Notes: generated by a model not told the origin, from the letters alone. DNA of 64,000 bases from Ficedula albicollis (GCF_000247815.1 NC_021674.1:82948513-83012512), one strand, 5' to 3'; shown: positions 13,651-27,538, numbered from the stretch's first letter. Program-made: numbers and translations.

Positions 13651-14271
13651 AGATGTTTTTGTTATTGCTGAGCACTGCTTACACCAAGCCAAGGCCTTTT
13701 CTGATTTTTGTACTGCCAGGCTGGGGAGGAGGCTGGGGGTGCCTGGCAGGTTTAGAGGAGCTGGGACAGGTGGCCCCAATGGATCAAAGGGACCCTCAGG
13801 ACCATATGACTTCATGTTCAGTATATAAAATGGGAGGAGGAAGGGGAGGATGTTGCAGTGATGGCGTTCGCCTTCCCAAGTCACTGCTGGGTATGGTGGG
13901 TTCCTGCTCTCCTGGGGATGGCTGAACACCCCCTGCCCATGGGAAGCAGGGAATTCATCCCTTGCTTTGCTTTGCTTGTGTAATTTTACTTTCCCTGCTC
14001 TCCTGGGGATGGCTGAACTTCCCAAGTCACTGCTGGGTATGGTGGGTTCCTGCTCTCCTGGGGATGGCTGAACACCCCCTGCCCATGGGAAGCAGGGAAT
14101 TCATCCCTTGCTTTGCTTTGCTTGTGTAATTTTACTTTCCCTGTCAAACTGTTTATATCAACCCATGAGTTTTAAGCCTTTTACCCTTCCAATTCTCTGC
14201 CTTCTCCTACAGGTGGGGGAATGAGAGTGGCTGCGTGGGGCTTGGCTGCTGGCTGGGGTTGAGCCATGGCA
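13540..14271 (+). mobile_element. Avian endogenous retrovirus LTR (solo, 5' edge uncertain)
   Basis: Resembles a common avian ERV LTR family in order: 'GAGCACTGCTTACAC' and 'CCAAGGCCTTTTCTG' blocks; 'ACCATATGACTTCATG' followed by a TATA box (TATATAAAA, about 13823); 'GTGATGGCGTTCGCCTTCCC'; the 'TTTTACCCTTCCAATTCTC' block; and the 3' end 'GGCTGGGGTTGAGCCATGGCA'. No gag, pol or env frame is next to it. The 5' end merges with the 419-bp duplication and cannot be placed exactly. Confidence 0.75.
13872..14143. repeat. About 125-bp repeat inside the LTR, offset 146 bp
   Basis: The block starting 'CTTCCCAAGTCACTGCTGGG' at 13872 recurs at 14018 and runs to the end of the '...TTTACTTTCCCTG' stretch. 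The linker between copies is a further short partial copy (CTCTCCTGGGGATGGCTGAA). Confidence 0.9.
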
Positions 14272-15832
14272 GGCATAAATCTGCCTTTAGAAGCTGGCAA
14301 GTTAATGGATTTATATGAAATAAAGTCAGGAGCCAGAGGGATTTGCATGCAGATATTCCTTGTGGCATGGATTGAACAACTGGGTAGGAAGAGAATGAAA
14401 CTGAAGACTTAGAACTGAACTACCCAGCACCTCAAAGGGAGAGTAGAGTTCATGGACAACTGGAGAAGAGCCCAGGACCTCCAAAGGTAGTAGATATACA
14501 CCACAAAAGTATAAAATCAAGTCTAATTCTCATTGCCCTTTTGAACTGTGCAGAGGCCTGTGAACAGGATCTCTTAGACGCCGGTGAACAGGAACCATTC
14601 TCTTCTGACACCTATACCAAACTGCTTAAAAAGGATGATGGAAATATTGCTGGACTCAATGTTCACAGCACATAGCTCAGTTTTCTTTCCAGAAAATTGG
14701 TTGGTTATCTGGTCTGACAAACAGATAAAACAACTTGTGGAGTTGAACCCTGGGCTTTCAGACCACACTTTAATTCAAGAAGCAAGAGACATCCCAGCAC
14801 ATGGGCTGTCTGGGACAGTGGGAGACCCTCACACAGCTCACTCAGTGCAACAGCTCTGCAACAGGGAGACTTCTGGGGTCTCACTGTGGAAACCCAGGGA
14901 TTTATTTCTATCAATAAACAGCTCATTAAAATCAGCTGTTGTTTGATTTGCAGCCTCTGTGGGGAGTGCAGGCTGCACCTCACTCCTGGCTGGCACAAAC
15001 TCAGCAGAATGACTGGCAGTCCCAAATCTCACAGCCTGATCACCAACCTCATTCAACAAAGCTAAGAGAGAGATAATAGTTGGCAAGGGAGCAGCTGACC
15101 CAGGGACAAGAGGCATTCATTTTTCCCACCCTTTAGACCAATACCAGCCTGCCCAAAGTCTCTTTATTGAGTGAAATTTCATCTGTTGCAGAGGAGTTCT
15201 GAAAGAGATGAATCACTCAGAAAGATAAGGTTCTCAATTGAGGCCATAAATAACAAATCTAGGCAGCAATGTCACCCCTACATTTTAGGCCATTGAATGT
15301 GAACACAATGAAGTGCAGTGTGCAGCTACTGAAGCTGAAGCTCAGAGAAGACACAGATTTTCACACAACCTAATGGTAGATTTGAGACTCAGACCTTTTT
15401 TTCCTGTTTATTTGTGTCATGCTGCCATCCAGGGCCCTTTGTTGTCCTGGGCTGAGCCCCAAATTAAATCAATTCATATTCTTTCTTGCATTATGGGACA
15501 GATCTCTCCTACTGAAGCTTTATGCATTTGGGAGCCCATTCATGTGCTGACAAGCCTGCAGTGGCCCAGCCTCTGAAAAGAAAACAGAAACACTTTTGGG
15601 GCACAACTCCAAGGCCTGCAATACTTGCCAGAGCAGCACACACCTCCTCCTTTTAATTCCTCTGAGGTAATAAGCTTAAATTCAAAGTACCCCTCAGGAG
15701 GTTTCACCAGGCAGCTCTTTACAGTGCTTTGAAGGACTTTGAAGCACTCCTGACCTAACAATTGGTCCTAGCAGCAACAGACCATCCATTGGTTCTTTCT
15801 GGTTTAGTCAGATCCTCAATCAACTCTCTTTG
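14272..15832. other. Intergenic, nothing recognised
   Basis: About 1.5 kb between the ERV LTR and the CR1 copy. Overlapping open frames of 64-120 codons at 14.3-15.1 kb show no family resemblance. Confidence 0.5.
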
Positions 15833-16498
15833 CCAAAAGGGCTCTACAGAGGGATCTGGACAGGCTGGATCAATGGGTCAAGGCCAGCAGTAAGATTCAA
15901 CAAGGCCAAGTGCCAGGTCCTACACTTGGGTGACAACAATGCCCTGCAGCACTACAGGCTGGAGGAAGAGTGCCTGGAAAGCTGCCCAGAGGAAAAGCAC
16001 CGGGGCTGCTGGCTGACCAATGCCCTGCAGCACTACAGGCTGGAGGAAGAGTGCCTGGAAAGCTGCCCAGAGGAAAAGCACCGGGGGTGCTGGCTGACAG
16101 CAGCTGAGCATGAGCCAGCAGTGCCCAGGTGGCCAAGAAGGCCAATGGCATCCTGGCCTGGATCAGCAACAAATCAGCAAGTCTACAGGTTCCTGAAAGG
16201 AGGTTGTAGCCAGGTGGGGATCAGTCTCTCGTCCCATGTAACAAGTGACAGGACGGAAGGAAATGCATTCAAGTTGTTCTGAGGAGCTAGATTATGAAAA
16301 TTGCTTTACTGAAAGGATGGTCAGATATTAGAATCAGCTGCCTAGGGAAGTGCTGGAATCACCATCCCTGGAAGTGTTCTACGGGCCTGCAGAGGTGGCA
16401 TTTAGGGACATGGCTTAGTGGTGGACTTTGCATTGCTGGGTTACTGGTTGCATTTGGTGGTCTGAAGGTCTTTTCCAACTTTAATAATTCTATGAAAA
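15833..16498 (+). mobile_element. CR1 LINE 3' end with internal deletion and internal 81-bp duplication
   Basis: Starts with the ORF2 end (RFNKAKCQVLHLG..NALQHYRL..ECLES) and jumps from 'GGCCTGGATCAGCAAC' to 'TTCCTGAAAGGAGGTTGTAG', so several hundred bases of the normal element are missing. It ends with 'AATAATTCTATGAAAATTC'. An 81-bp block (15940-16020) is repeated at 16021-16101. Confidence 0.92.
15940..16101. repeat. 81-bp tandem duplication inside the CR1 copy
   Basis: Two in-frame copies, nearly identical, of the segment encoding NALQHYRLEEECLESCPEE. Normal CR1 has this once. Confidence 0.93.
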
Positions 16499-18329
16499 TT
16501 CAGAAACCTCCCTCTAAAGCCAGCAAGTAACTATCTCTCAGCCACTGTCAGCATTGCTCTCCTTCAAGCAACCAAGCCAAGGGGCTGGACCTCTGAGGGG
16601 ATGCAGGGTGAGCCAAGGCCATTTTTGTTCTGGGGCTTGTTCAGCCTCTGCTTCTCTCGGGAGCTCTGAGATACAGGGGGACCTCCTCAGACACATGAAG
16701 GTATGAAGGTGACCTTATTGTTAGAAGAACTCACTTGGCTGAGGGAATGCAGCTGCAGGCAAACCTGTACTGTGCTCTGCCTGCAGGGGATGCTGCAGAG
16801 GGCAGCAACAAACACGACTGCATTAGGCTGGGTGCAGATAGAAACGTCAGAGCCTGAGAGTAAAGCTGTGCTTGAAGGGAGGGAAAGCATGGGATGCAGA
16901 CACAGAATGTCAAAAGGAAGGAAGAAGAGGTTCAGCATCTCACTCAGTGGCTTTGCCTGCTGCAGGGAGGGTGCAGAGGGCTGCCCAACCCACTCCCTGT
17001 GCTGGCCACTGTATCTGCCTTTGGCTCTTCTCAGGCCCTTCTCAAATGAATGAATTGTCACTGCCCTGGCTCTCCCAGAAAAGCTGGTATCTCACCAGAG
17101 CTAAGAACTGAATAACTCCTTGTTTTTTCTCTATTTGAGTCTGTTCACCCACAAAGCACATGTCCCTCTTGGCAGGGGAAGGGCTGGAATAGCGTGTGCA
17201 CCACAAGAGGGTCTCTTGTGCTGGGGCAAAGTGCCCACAACCCGAGGGGAGGTCAAACAGAGTAGAATTACACATTCCTACAACGTGGTGGTGGTTTTAA
17301 ATAAATTATGCAGTTGCCTTTTTTTTTTTTTTCCCTAAAGGATTCCTTTAAAGTGCAGGGTACAGTCCCCCACGCAGTTAACAAATCCCTGCTACCAGCA
17401 ATACTGTGGTGCCCTCAAGTGGATGCAGAACACTGAGAAATCTGTTACATTGCAATCCCTGCTCCCTGCCTCGCAAACCCAGCCTGCAAACAAAGCTCCT
17501 CCCCACCACAAGAGCTCTTTGCAGTGCCAGAGGAATAAATGTGGTTCAGCATTAAGACTGCCAGACCAACAATTTCTCACTTAAGAGAAAATTTATTTTT
17601 CAAGAAATTATTTGATTTGTGAAAAAAAAATTAAAAAGGCGATTGGTTACAGCACTACTCTCATGATATTTCCAAGGAGTAAGCAGAAAACAGACGTTTG
17701 CATGGGTCCAACCACAGACCAAATGCCCTTGAGCTTGATTCCACTCACCAGATGCAGTATTGCTGGCCTTCCTCTGGAAATTGGCCCGTAGATGCCAAAT
17801 TGCCTGACATCAGCTCCTACCAATGTGCCATCCAACCACTTCCCAGTGCCAGCAGATGTGAAATACCCCATTTCCCACCTGCAGCTTCACTGGTGGCAAG
17901 CTGCCCATGTATGGTTTCCTCCTCCTCATGATTGTTCTTCCCATATACTGTGCTCTTTGTCACAAAGATGTAGGGGCAGCACAGGCTCGGACAGCCACAC
18001 TAAAAGAAGACAGGGAAGATCTTGAGAGGCTGGAAAGGTAATAAAAAACATCCTGACACCCAGGTAACATAATTTATAAAATCCCTAACTTTTAAGGCTA
18101 CACAGTGAGCACGGCTGTGCTTACTGCTCAGAGGTCACAGGGCGAATCATGTTACTGCTTCAGAGAGCATGAATCATGGGGGAATGATGCAAAACTTAAC
18201 AGCAGTGTTTAGCCAATTTACCTCAGCTAAACACTCTGCAGACAGAGGCTCTGTTGGAAGAGCACTGCAGGTGCTGATCCAGGGCACACACTCACTGCTT
18301 ACCATGGTCCTTTTCACAGAGCTATTCCC
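16499..18329. other. Intergenic, nothing recognised
   Basis: About 1.8 kb of mixed composition with overlapping open frames on both strands around 16.7-17.1 kb. None resembles a known family. Confidence 0.5.
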
Positions 18330-18800
18330 CAGCATCCCAGCCTGTCCTGGTGCCCAGGGCAGGGCTTAGCATTTGCCCCCGCTGAATTTTATGGGGTTCC
18401 TGTTTATCCATTCCTCCAGCCTACCCGGGAAAAGCATCCCTGATCTCAAGCATTAATCATCTGCAAATCTGATGAGGGTGCATTGCACTGCCTCCTCCAG
18501 GCCATTGATGACGTAGAATAGGACACACCCAAACAACAAGTAGAGAACTGCAGGGGTCTGTAAAGTGCAACTCATTAACCACTGCCCTTTGATCCCAGTC
18601 ATCCAGCCAACATTTCACCCATCTTCTAGCTGTCCATCCATCCAGTCCTTAATAGCCTGCCTTGGTTACAAGAGTTTTGTGGGAGGCAGTGCCAAAAGTC
18701 TTGCTAAAGTCAAGGGAAACATCATCTCTTGCTCACCCCTCATTCCCAGATCCAGTCATTTCACCATAGAAGGCCATCAGATTAGTCATTAGACTTTATC
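18330..18800 (-). mobile_element. CR1 LINE reverse-transcriptase fragment
   Basis: On the minus strand the order of CR1 ORF2 segments is preserved: a degraded LTNLMAFY..M-like block, then a KAFDT-like block (here TLASL/KTFGTASH-like), WMDGQLEDG, and an ECTL..FADD-like block. Many stops and indels. Confidence 0.75.
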
Positions 18801-19772
18801 TTGTGAGCAGCTGTGGAAAGAACTGGCAATACAAGACTAAAGCTACTTCAAACCATATTGATTAGAAAGAACATTTTTAGGTGCATAGAGGAACCATGGC
18901 CAACCAGAGTCAAACAGAAGCAACTGTCCAGCAGAGCAGGAATGAACACAAAACTCCTTAAACCAGTGAACTAACTTCAGAAATGGCTTATCTAATTTAG
19001 TTCTCTGAAGCAGCTGTTTTAGAGTATTCCTATGCAAAAGTATCCAAGCCACTGCTAAAAACATGGTCAAGATTTAACTCTCGAAGGCGTTAATTAAAGA
19101 ACCTGATTAAAATATCTGGGAGTCTCTGAAGGAGTGCATGGGCAATGCACTCCTAAAACACCAGCAGGACATGGGGCTTCTGGCATGTGGGCCGGGCACA
19201 AACAGACCCCAGCAAGCAGCATGTTTGAGCAGAAACAGCAGGTTTGATCACAGCCTATAGTCAGAGCAAATTTTAGTCTCACTACTGGAATACCAGTGTT
19301 TGACTCTGGACAAAAAACGTTTGCCATCTCTGTCCTCAAGAAATATGCCTTTCAGACAGTCAAAAAGCTCTGTGTGCTTTAAGTCAATGTAGGTAACCTA
19401 CAAATCAAATGCCCACCTGGGAGACATTTGGTGACTGCAGGAATTTTTCCCTGAGGATCCATCAGAACCGAGTTAAACTATAGTGCAGAGCCAGTGGCAT
19501 GTCAGTATTGTACAGCTCAACCAAACACTACAAGAGCTGTAAATCAACACAAAACCCTACCAAAAAGAGGTAGAGCTATGAGTGCAAAAGATTGTTCATA
19601 ACCTCTTAGTGACAGATGAGGAAGCTGTCAGCACAGGTAGAAACATGTTTAAAGGCACCTAGACTCTGACTAATAAAATTATTTTTTATAGAGAGAGAAC
19701 TAAGAAAGCTAAAAGACATTTCATATTAGCTTGAAGGTGGACTGAGGACACTGTCAACACCTGCCAGTTTTA
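18801..19772. other. Intergenic, nothing recognised
   Basis: About 1 kb between the minus-strand CR1 copy and the 911-bp duplication, with no recognisable element. Confidence 0.5.
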
Positions 19773-21594
19773 TGTCAAAAATACAGGTCCATGCAGAGAA
19801 CAGAAGGGACTGCTGACATTGCCATAGCAGCTCTTACACCAGTGCCACTATCAGTTTGACATTGACTGGACAATGACATTGCTCTGTAGCATCATCACTG
19901 ATAACAAACCCCAGGAGAGCATGAAAAGAAGCCCTGCCCACTCCTGGCACTATGCTCTGACTGTGACACTAGGATAGCTGAAGAAAGCAAATCTGCACTC
20001 TGGCTGCCACTGGTACACACCTGGTTTGGATACAGTCACAGCTCACATTAACAGCTTGCAGTCATTAATACGAGGGCAACCAGTAAGCAGCAGCTACTTG
20101 CAACAGAAATACAACATTAAGTTACTTGCAGAAATGAAAGATCAAGCAATTAAAAAGTTTTGATCAAGGCAAATAGTTAAGTTCAGTTTGTAGAAGATGC
20201 AGCAGAACATCCTTCTGCTGAGGAAATCTCTTCTGGCCCTTAGTGCTCACTAAGCACCAGTCCTGGCCCAGCCTGAAAAGAACTTCCCAGGGCAGGCTTG
20301 TGGCCACGCCAAACCAGAAGCATGAGGAGAGCACTCGTTTGTAGGCTTGCCTCAGACCAAGCTCCTCAGGCTTCTGATTCCTTTCTGACCACTCTGGCCA
20401 GCAGGTGACATCCGCCTCTGCCATCCTGGGCAGCAGCTCTGCCTAAAGGAAAGAGCTGCTCTCCAGAGACATAGAGACTAAAATAGAGATTAATATTGCT
20501 ATATGCCACACCCTTTGGGAGGCTGGCAACCTCAAAAATAAAAAGTTCAAGATACAAACTAGAGAGAGACATTTCTCCTTAACAAATAGCTCCTAAACTG
20601 TAAGTCCAAAAGCCAGGTGGTTTCATTTTGTTAAGCAAAGACGATAGAAGGATTACAAGACACTCTTGTAGAAACAACAAGTGTGTCAAAAATACAGGTC
20701 CATGCAGAGAACAGAAGGGACTGCTGACATTGCCATAGCAGCTCTTACACCAGTGCCACTATCAGTTTGACATTGACTGGACAATGACATTGCTCTGTAG
20801 CATCATCACTGATAACAAACCCCAGGAGAGCATGAAAAGAAGCCCTGCCCACTCCTGGCACTATGCTCTGACTGTGCCACTAGGATAGCTGAAGAAAGCA
20901 AATCTGCACTCTGGCTGCCACTGGTACACACCTGGTTTGGATACAGTCACAGCTCACATTAACAGCTTGCAGTCATTAATACGAGGGCAACCAGTAAGCA
21001 GCAGCTACTTGCAACAGAAATACAACATTAAGTTACTTGCAGAAATGAAAGATCAAGCAATTAAAAAGTTTTGATCAAGGCAAATAGTTAAGTTCAGTTT
21101 GTAGAAGATGCAGCAGAACATCCTTCTGCTGAGGAAATCTCTTCTGGCCCTTAGTGCTCACTAAGCACCAGTCCTGGCCCAGCCTGAAAAGAACTTCCCA
21201 GGGCAGGCTTGTGGCCACGCCAAACCAGAAGCATGAGGAGAGCACTCGTTTGTAGGCTTGCCTCAGACCAAGCTCCTCAGGCTTCTGATTCCTTTCTGAC
21301 CACTCTGGCCAGCAGGTGACATCCGCCTCTGCCATCCTGGGCAGCAGCTCTGCCTAAAGGAAAGAGCTGCTCTCCAGAGACATAGAGACTAAAATAGAGA
21401 TTAATATTGCTATATGCCACACCCTTTGGGAGGCTGGCAACCTCAAAAATAAAAAGTTCAAGATACAAACTAGAGAGAGACATTTCTCCTTAAAAAATAG
21501 CTCCTAAACTGTAAGTCCAAAAGCCAGGTGGTTTCATTTTGTTAAGCAAAGACGATAGAAGGATTACAAGACACTCTTGTAGAAACAACAAGTG
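19773..21594. repeat. 911-bp tandem duplication
   Basis: Copy 1 is 19773-20683 and copy 2 is 20684-21594, head to tail, with only about two substitutions seen (tgacac/tgccac and aacaaatag/aaaaaatag). The unit has no recognised gene; the paired 86- and 68-codon minus frames are simply duplicated chance frames. Confidence 0.95.
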
Positions 21595-24500
21595 ATTATA
21601 GAGTCAAAGTGGCAGGACAAACAAATACAGATTGAGGAATACAGCTTTTGATTTCTATAAAACTCAAAAAGCATGAATTCCACATATAACACGTCAGAAC
21701 TTTATTTCAAAAAAGGGGAAAGGGGAATATTAAAACTTCTCAAAAAATTTTTTTTTCATCTAAAAGGTAATCAAAATGACTGGATGTTCTTCTACATAAA
21801 AAGAAACAGGGAAAATTAGGACAATATACACATAACTAAGTTTACATGTAACCCCAAAAGAAATCTATTCTCTGCCTCAGTTTTCAGTGAGGACCATGAT
21901 GTCTCCTTGGAGCAAAGGCACGGCAGCCATTGAAACTGAGCAGGGTGTTGCACAGCTCCGCTGTCCTGGAACTGGAAGAGCAGCTGTATTTGCACCCAAG
22001 GGAAGGTGCTGATCGCCATCTCAGAAATATCACTGTACACCTGCCCTAGGCCACTCTTTCCTTAGCATCCAGTACTGGCCAGAGACAAGCTCTGAGGCAG
22101 CACGGACCTTAATTCTAATCCCAACAAGCTGCTTTTCAGCAACTTCAAAAGGATTGGAATATGAAACAGCAGCTTAGGTCAACTCAGTTTGAAGTGAATA
22201 TAAAATGGTTGAAGATCACCAAGACTAGTAAAAGGCAATAACTGTGCTGATCCATGCAAGGTGAACTACTCTGATCTCAGAAGTATGTCTTGATTTAAAA
22301 ACATGTGGCAATAATATAGGAATTGACACAAAATGCAGCTTGGGTATTAATGATAAATTAGACCCTACTGAATAGTTTCTTTTCTCATGACAGTCAGGAG
22401 ATCAGGATGCATTGCATGTATCGTCCCATGCATCTTCTGGAACAACTTTTTACTGGTTGAAATGGAGGAAAAGTGAACCATTAAGATAGATAACAACATA
22501 CAGTACTAACATTCATGTTCATCATGGGACTTTGGATGTTATCCTGCAGGTCAGAAAGAAATCAGAAGCCCAAGTTGCTCAGTGCATAGCAAGATCAGTT
22601 CCAGTTGGCTGAAAAGAGGCTCTTGGAGCACCTTCAAAGTGTAAGGATCACAGATAATTAATGACACCACCAACATTCTAACAAAATTTATTATTACCTC
22701 TACCTTTATAACCCTCAATTCAGGATCAGTCATTCAGGTCTAGGCGTTAAGGAAAAAAGTTGCAGTAACCTCAATCATACAAAGAGCAGGTTAAAGTGCC
22801 TAAACCCAAAGCCAAAGCCTTTCACTGTGTGCTTAACCTAAATGTTGGAAGTGAGAAAGGGCGAGGGGAGCAAAAGAAGAGTTCTGCATTGGTCATTTTT
22901 TTATTAGTTATAAATTATAACTGCTCAAGCCAAGAAAAAAAAATGCTGCCTAGGGATTGTACTTAGAAAAGTATTCCCTGAAAAGATAAATATTTCCCTC
23001 TAAAAAGGCACATGGTGAGACTTCTGACATTTTTTCATTTTCAATGCATCTTGTTTCAATGTGGCCAACCAGGATGCAGAACGGCAAGGACAGTTTAGTA
23101 GATGGGTCAGGAAAATGCTCTACAGAAAAGTCTGACTCACTCAGCCAAGAAGAAGGAAGTCTGGGAGAAAGTAGGAGAGTAGACACCATCCCAGAGAGGC
23201 TCATAACAGCTCACAAGGCAGAACAGTAGGGATGTAGCACCTCCCTCTCTCTGGTTGGGCTTTTTTGCTTTGTTGAGTGTTTGTTTTTTAACTGGAACAG
23301 CTACAGTAGGGTTTTCCTTTAGATAGAAGTGGATGCCTTATCTAGTCCTGCATTCGTATCTTCATCTTTCCTTTATGCTTAGTCTGTCTTAGGGAAATTC
23401 TTTATTAAGCTGTGATGTTTTAAGAGATGCTTAAGATGAAAATCAATTAACCTCTGTAATACCATATCCCAATATAGACTTCAAGTTATTATTATAATTG
23501 CAAAATAGAAAGACACAATATTCCAGTAAATAGAATGAGTAAGCTTTCACTTGTAGTGACTCCTGTTTACTGTAATCAGACACAATGAATAAGCTTTTAT
23601 GGAAAATGTGCTTGGATGTAGCTTGGGATGCACAACTCATGCATTAGCAATGTTTATGGATTGACTCATTACAGCCTTTCTGCAAATCCCTTCTGAAAAC
23701 ATATAGGTTTTCAGACATAAGCAAAAAAAGGATGCCCCATATGTAGAAAAGTTTATTTTTTACTTGTCTTCCATGAAGCAGAATCTTCCTGAACTCAGAA
23801 AGATCCTTGGCCAGAGTTTGAATGGACGAGATTTAATACTCCAATATAGTGACCGACCACAAAGTAGACAGCAAATGCTCTGGGATCCTTTTTATTTAGC
23901 ACTTATTCCAGATTCTGGAAGGACCGAAACTCCAGGACATGGAGGCCATATGCTCAGGATTATAGCAGGAGTCTACCTAAATGATACCAGGACCCTGTCT
24001 AAAGTGAAACTCAGAAGAATTTGAAAGGAACACTGTGAACTCCTTGAACTAGCATTTCCCCATGAAACCACCACTGGAAAGATTCCAGCTATTGCCTTGA
24101 AACAGGGTGTAAGGACATGCATGTAGCAAAGTGTGAGGCAAGGTGCTGTGGGAAGATTGAGCACAAAGGAACTCTGAAAAAGAAAGGCTAGCTAAACAAG
24201 TTTTGCAGGACCCACCCATGTGCAAAAACCCACCAGTGTGCCAAAGTGGTTATTGAAACATCACGACCTGCATTGACCTAAGCTGCCAGCAGGAATTGCT
24301 GCTGGTGTTATCAGTAGGCAGCGTGTGAAGTGGGACCTAGTGCCAACTAGGTCAGGACATGGTTACAAGCAGAGTCAAGAAAGCCACAGCATATATAGAG
24401 AACTTAAAAGTGAATCTGTGGGACCAAACCTCTGCTTCTACCACAAAGTGCTGTAGTTGACTACTTTTCTTTCTTGTAGCCTTGCTCCAAAGCTGACACC

Positions 24501-26692
24501 CAGGCAGCAGCCTGCCACGATCCTGGCTTCCAGGTGCCTTTCTGAGGTACAGCGTATGATCTCAGAAGGGAATTCACAGCAAAGCTACAAAACCTGCCTG
24601 ACTCCTAGAGGCAGTGGCTCAGGTGGGAAGTGAGATGAGGCAGCACAGCTCTGGCCAAGCTGCTGCTGGTACACAATACCTGCTAAAACATGATCAATAA
24701 AACAATGCTTGCTAAAACTGATGGAGCAAATAGATTCCGACACTGCTTGTGAAAGGTGCCACACTGACAGGCACAGAGATGGAAATTAGGTATCCAGGAC
24801 CCAAAGAAACCCAACCAAGTAAGGAATCTATTGTCACAGAGGTTAGAGCACAAGGCAGTGTGGTCTGCTAAAATTTATCATAAACCCTTTCAAGCAAGGT
24901 AAGCGATTCCACTTCTGGCAAAACATCCCAGGCACTTGGGATCAGAGATCTATATATAGGGGGAATCCCCAAGCCAGAGATTACATCTCACTACTTACAT
25001 ATAGTGCCAAGGATCATCCTGACCTCCTTCATTATATCCAATCTCTTTCTGAACACACTGGTATCTTTAGCTTCCACAATACTTCAGATGTACTTAGATG
25101 TTGCATACTAAACCCTAGGATCTTTCTTCCATCCATTTCTAACAGTCTGACTGATCATTTCATCAGCTCCGAGCCCTACGCAATGCTGATTCCTCCTATC
25201 CAGTGCCCAGCCCAGAGTGAGAGTTTCCTAAGGAAGTCATGCAGCTTTTAGTCTTGTATGGAAGTAATTTCCATCTCCTTGGACACCTTTATTGGTTCTC
25301 TCCCTGTTCTCTAGCTTTATTAAATCTTTTCAAGGACTGCAGCCAGCATTCAAACTAAGTATGTTTACATAGCAGCACACCAATATTTTCTTGAGTTCTC
25401 TTCTTTTCCCAATAATTAATATTCCAGTTGGGTCCTTTGGTACAGGGTTTGGGCAGACATTTCCAGAGAACTATGTATAATGCAGAAGAACCATCCCCAA
25501 ACAGCACTACACAGCCCCTTGTGTTATATGTATTCCCCATGTGAATTCCATTGTGTTCTGTTAACATTGGCTTTATTTACTACGAAAGGCATATTTGATA
25601 GTCTAATTTACAAGCTTCAACATGCACAAAGACCAGTATCATATTTACAGCCTTCCCTTTCTGTGTTTCTAAGGCTAATTTAAAAATCACACAGGACAAC
25701 ATCTCACACAGCTCATATAAACTCCTTTAGACTTCAGCAGTCAAAGCCACCTGGGTTCTGGAGAGCTTTATCAACTGCCCTAAAATGCTGCCACTGGCAC
25801 ACCAATTTCAAGTAGTTCCTTGGACTAAAATCTTACAGAGCATGGCTTGACTTGAAATTTTCCAAGTTTCTCAGCTCTGAACATCCATGCATGTGACTTG
25901 GCTTTTCTTTCCAGATGAGCCAAGCAACAGGAGCATTCTCTAACCCATGGCAAACAGCAAGCCAAAAGCCTGGGTTTCTTTGAAGCTTCATCTGCTGTTC
26001 CTAAAACAAATGCTTTGTTCATATTTGCATTGCTCAGCACTCATCATTGCAGTTAGGAAGTGTCTTTCCCTTTGCAGTGCTGGACATCTAAGTTCATCAT
26101 CTAAAGATCAGACTGAAAGATTTAGGCAGACACTCACCTTTCACTCAGGTACCCAAAAACTGCTGAAGACTCAGAACTTCTCGTTACGGAGGTAACTTCC
26201 TGAAATGTTGGTGAGTGCTTCCTGCTGCTCAGTCCCTCCACCACATAGCAACTGCTGCAGCTCCCAGCATTTCCCCACCACTGTGGAGGAGCCTTCACAG
26301 GCTATGTGTTCATTTCATGAACATCCAAACACACGTGAGTGACAAGTTTTATGCCTGATAAGACTATTTCAAAGTACAAAGCCACTCTGCAGTAGCAGTG
26401 AAGAGCATAAAGCCCCAATGAGTCGCTGAACAGAAGCAGCACTATACAAATCCGTGACACTGAGCTTTCTGCCAAACTCTAAGCAAACAAGACAAGAAAT
26501 GTAAAGACCTAAGACTCAGAAATATTTAATCTGTGACTTGGCAGTACTAGGCTGACAATCATTTAGGACCTCTGAGATTTAGTCTATTCAACACTACAAA
26601 GGAATCAAGTGCAAATCCAATTAATATTTCCGTAAATATAGTTACTTAAAAGCCAATTAAAAATACAATTAACAGTGACATAAAACAGGGGG

Positions 26693-26794
26693 AAAGCCAG
26701 AGACACAGTGCATGTAACAAAGAAGAATTCAAAGCATACCTGCAAAAAGCCAGAGACACAGTGCATGTAACAAAGAATTCAAAGCATACCTGCA
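26693..26794. repeat. About 50-bp tandem duplication
   Basis: Copies at 26693-26745 and 26746-26794; the second lacks three bases. Confidence 0.9.
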
Positions 26795-27350
26795 CTTGCC
26801 ACATAACATACACATTAAGTGGGTACAGAGACCCTTATAACATGTAAGGGTTAGGACCAATGGACAGATGCTGTTTAAAACTGACCCATTCCTTGTGTTT
26901 ATTCAGGGTTCAGAACAGTGGTACCACTATTCCACATCGAATTAGTCATATATTTCATTGCAAAATCTGCCTGGATTTTAGCAATTCATCTGATTAGAGC
27001 CAGAATCTTGAAATTGCATCATTGTTTATCTGTGAATATTCTACTTGCCAAGAGAAGGAATTGAGGTGAGGAGTCAGATTTTTATCTCAGGTTTCATTTC
27101 AGCAACTCCCATGAAAGTGCATGGAACAGGCTGTATAGAGACTTCTTCTGTGTCCATACAGGTGTACACCTCTATATCCTACAAGTAAATCACACTGCAT
27201 TGCCTGCTCCATTCTTTGTAGCCTTTATCTCATAGGATTTATCTCTTAATTACTTTATGTGAAGCGGTAAGCAAACAAGGGCACACTGTACCAGCTCCCT
27301 GACAGACTGAAAAGCCTTGTGCTCCAGGCAGGTGGGCACAGAAAACCAAA

Positions 27351-27538
27351 GTTGGGAGGAGATATACACATCAAGCAGGAAGGAAATAGTCCGTTGGGAG
27401 GAGATATATACATCAAGCAGGAAGGAAATAGTCCCATATTAGCCGTTTATCCTTAGCTGAAACAGAACATGCCTTAGCAACAAGCGCCATATTAGCCGTT
27501 TATCCTTAGCTGAAACAGGACATGCCTTAGCAATAAGC
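27351..27538. repeat. Two adjacent tandem duplications (42 bp x2, then 53 bp x2)
   Basis: First pair at 27351-27392 and 27393-27434, immediately followed by a second, unrelated pair at 27434-27486 and 27487-27538. Copies differ by one or two bases. Confidence 0.9.

Noticed and set aside
13540..14271. A full-length endogenous retrovirus
   Set aside because: Only one LTR-like segment is visible and no gag, pol or env frame flanks it, so it is treated as a solo LTR.
14584..15116. Overlapping frames of 64-120 codons on both strands
   Set aside because: No family resemblance, no splice context and overlapping strands; chance frames in moderately GC-rich DNA.
23764..24024. 86-codon plus-strand frame, possibly a retroelement remnant
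   Set aside because: No recognisable motif and no LTR or polymerase segment next to it.
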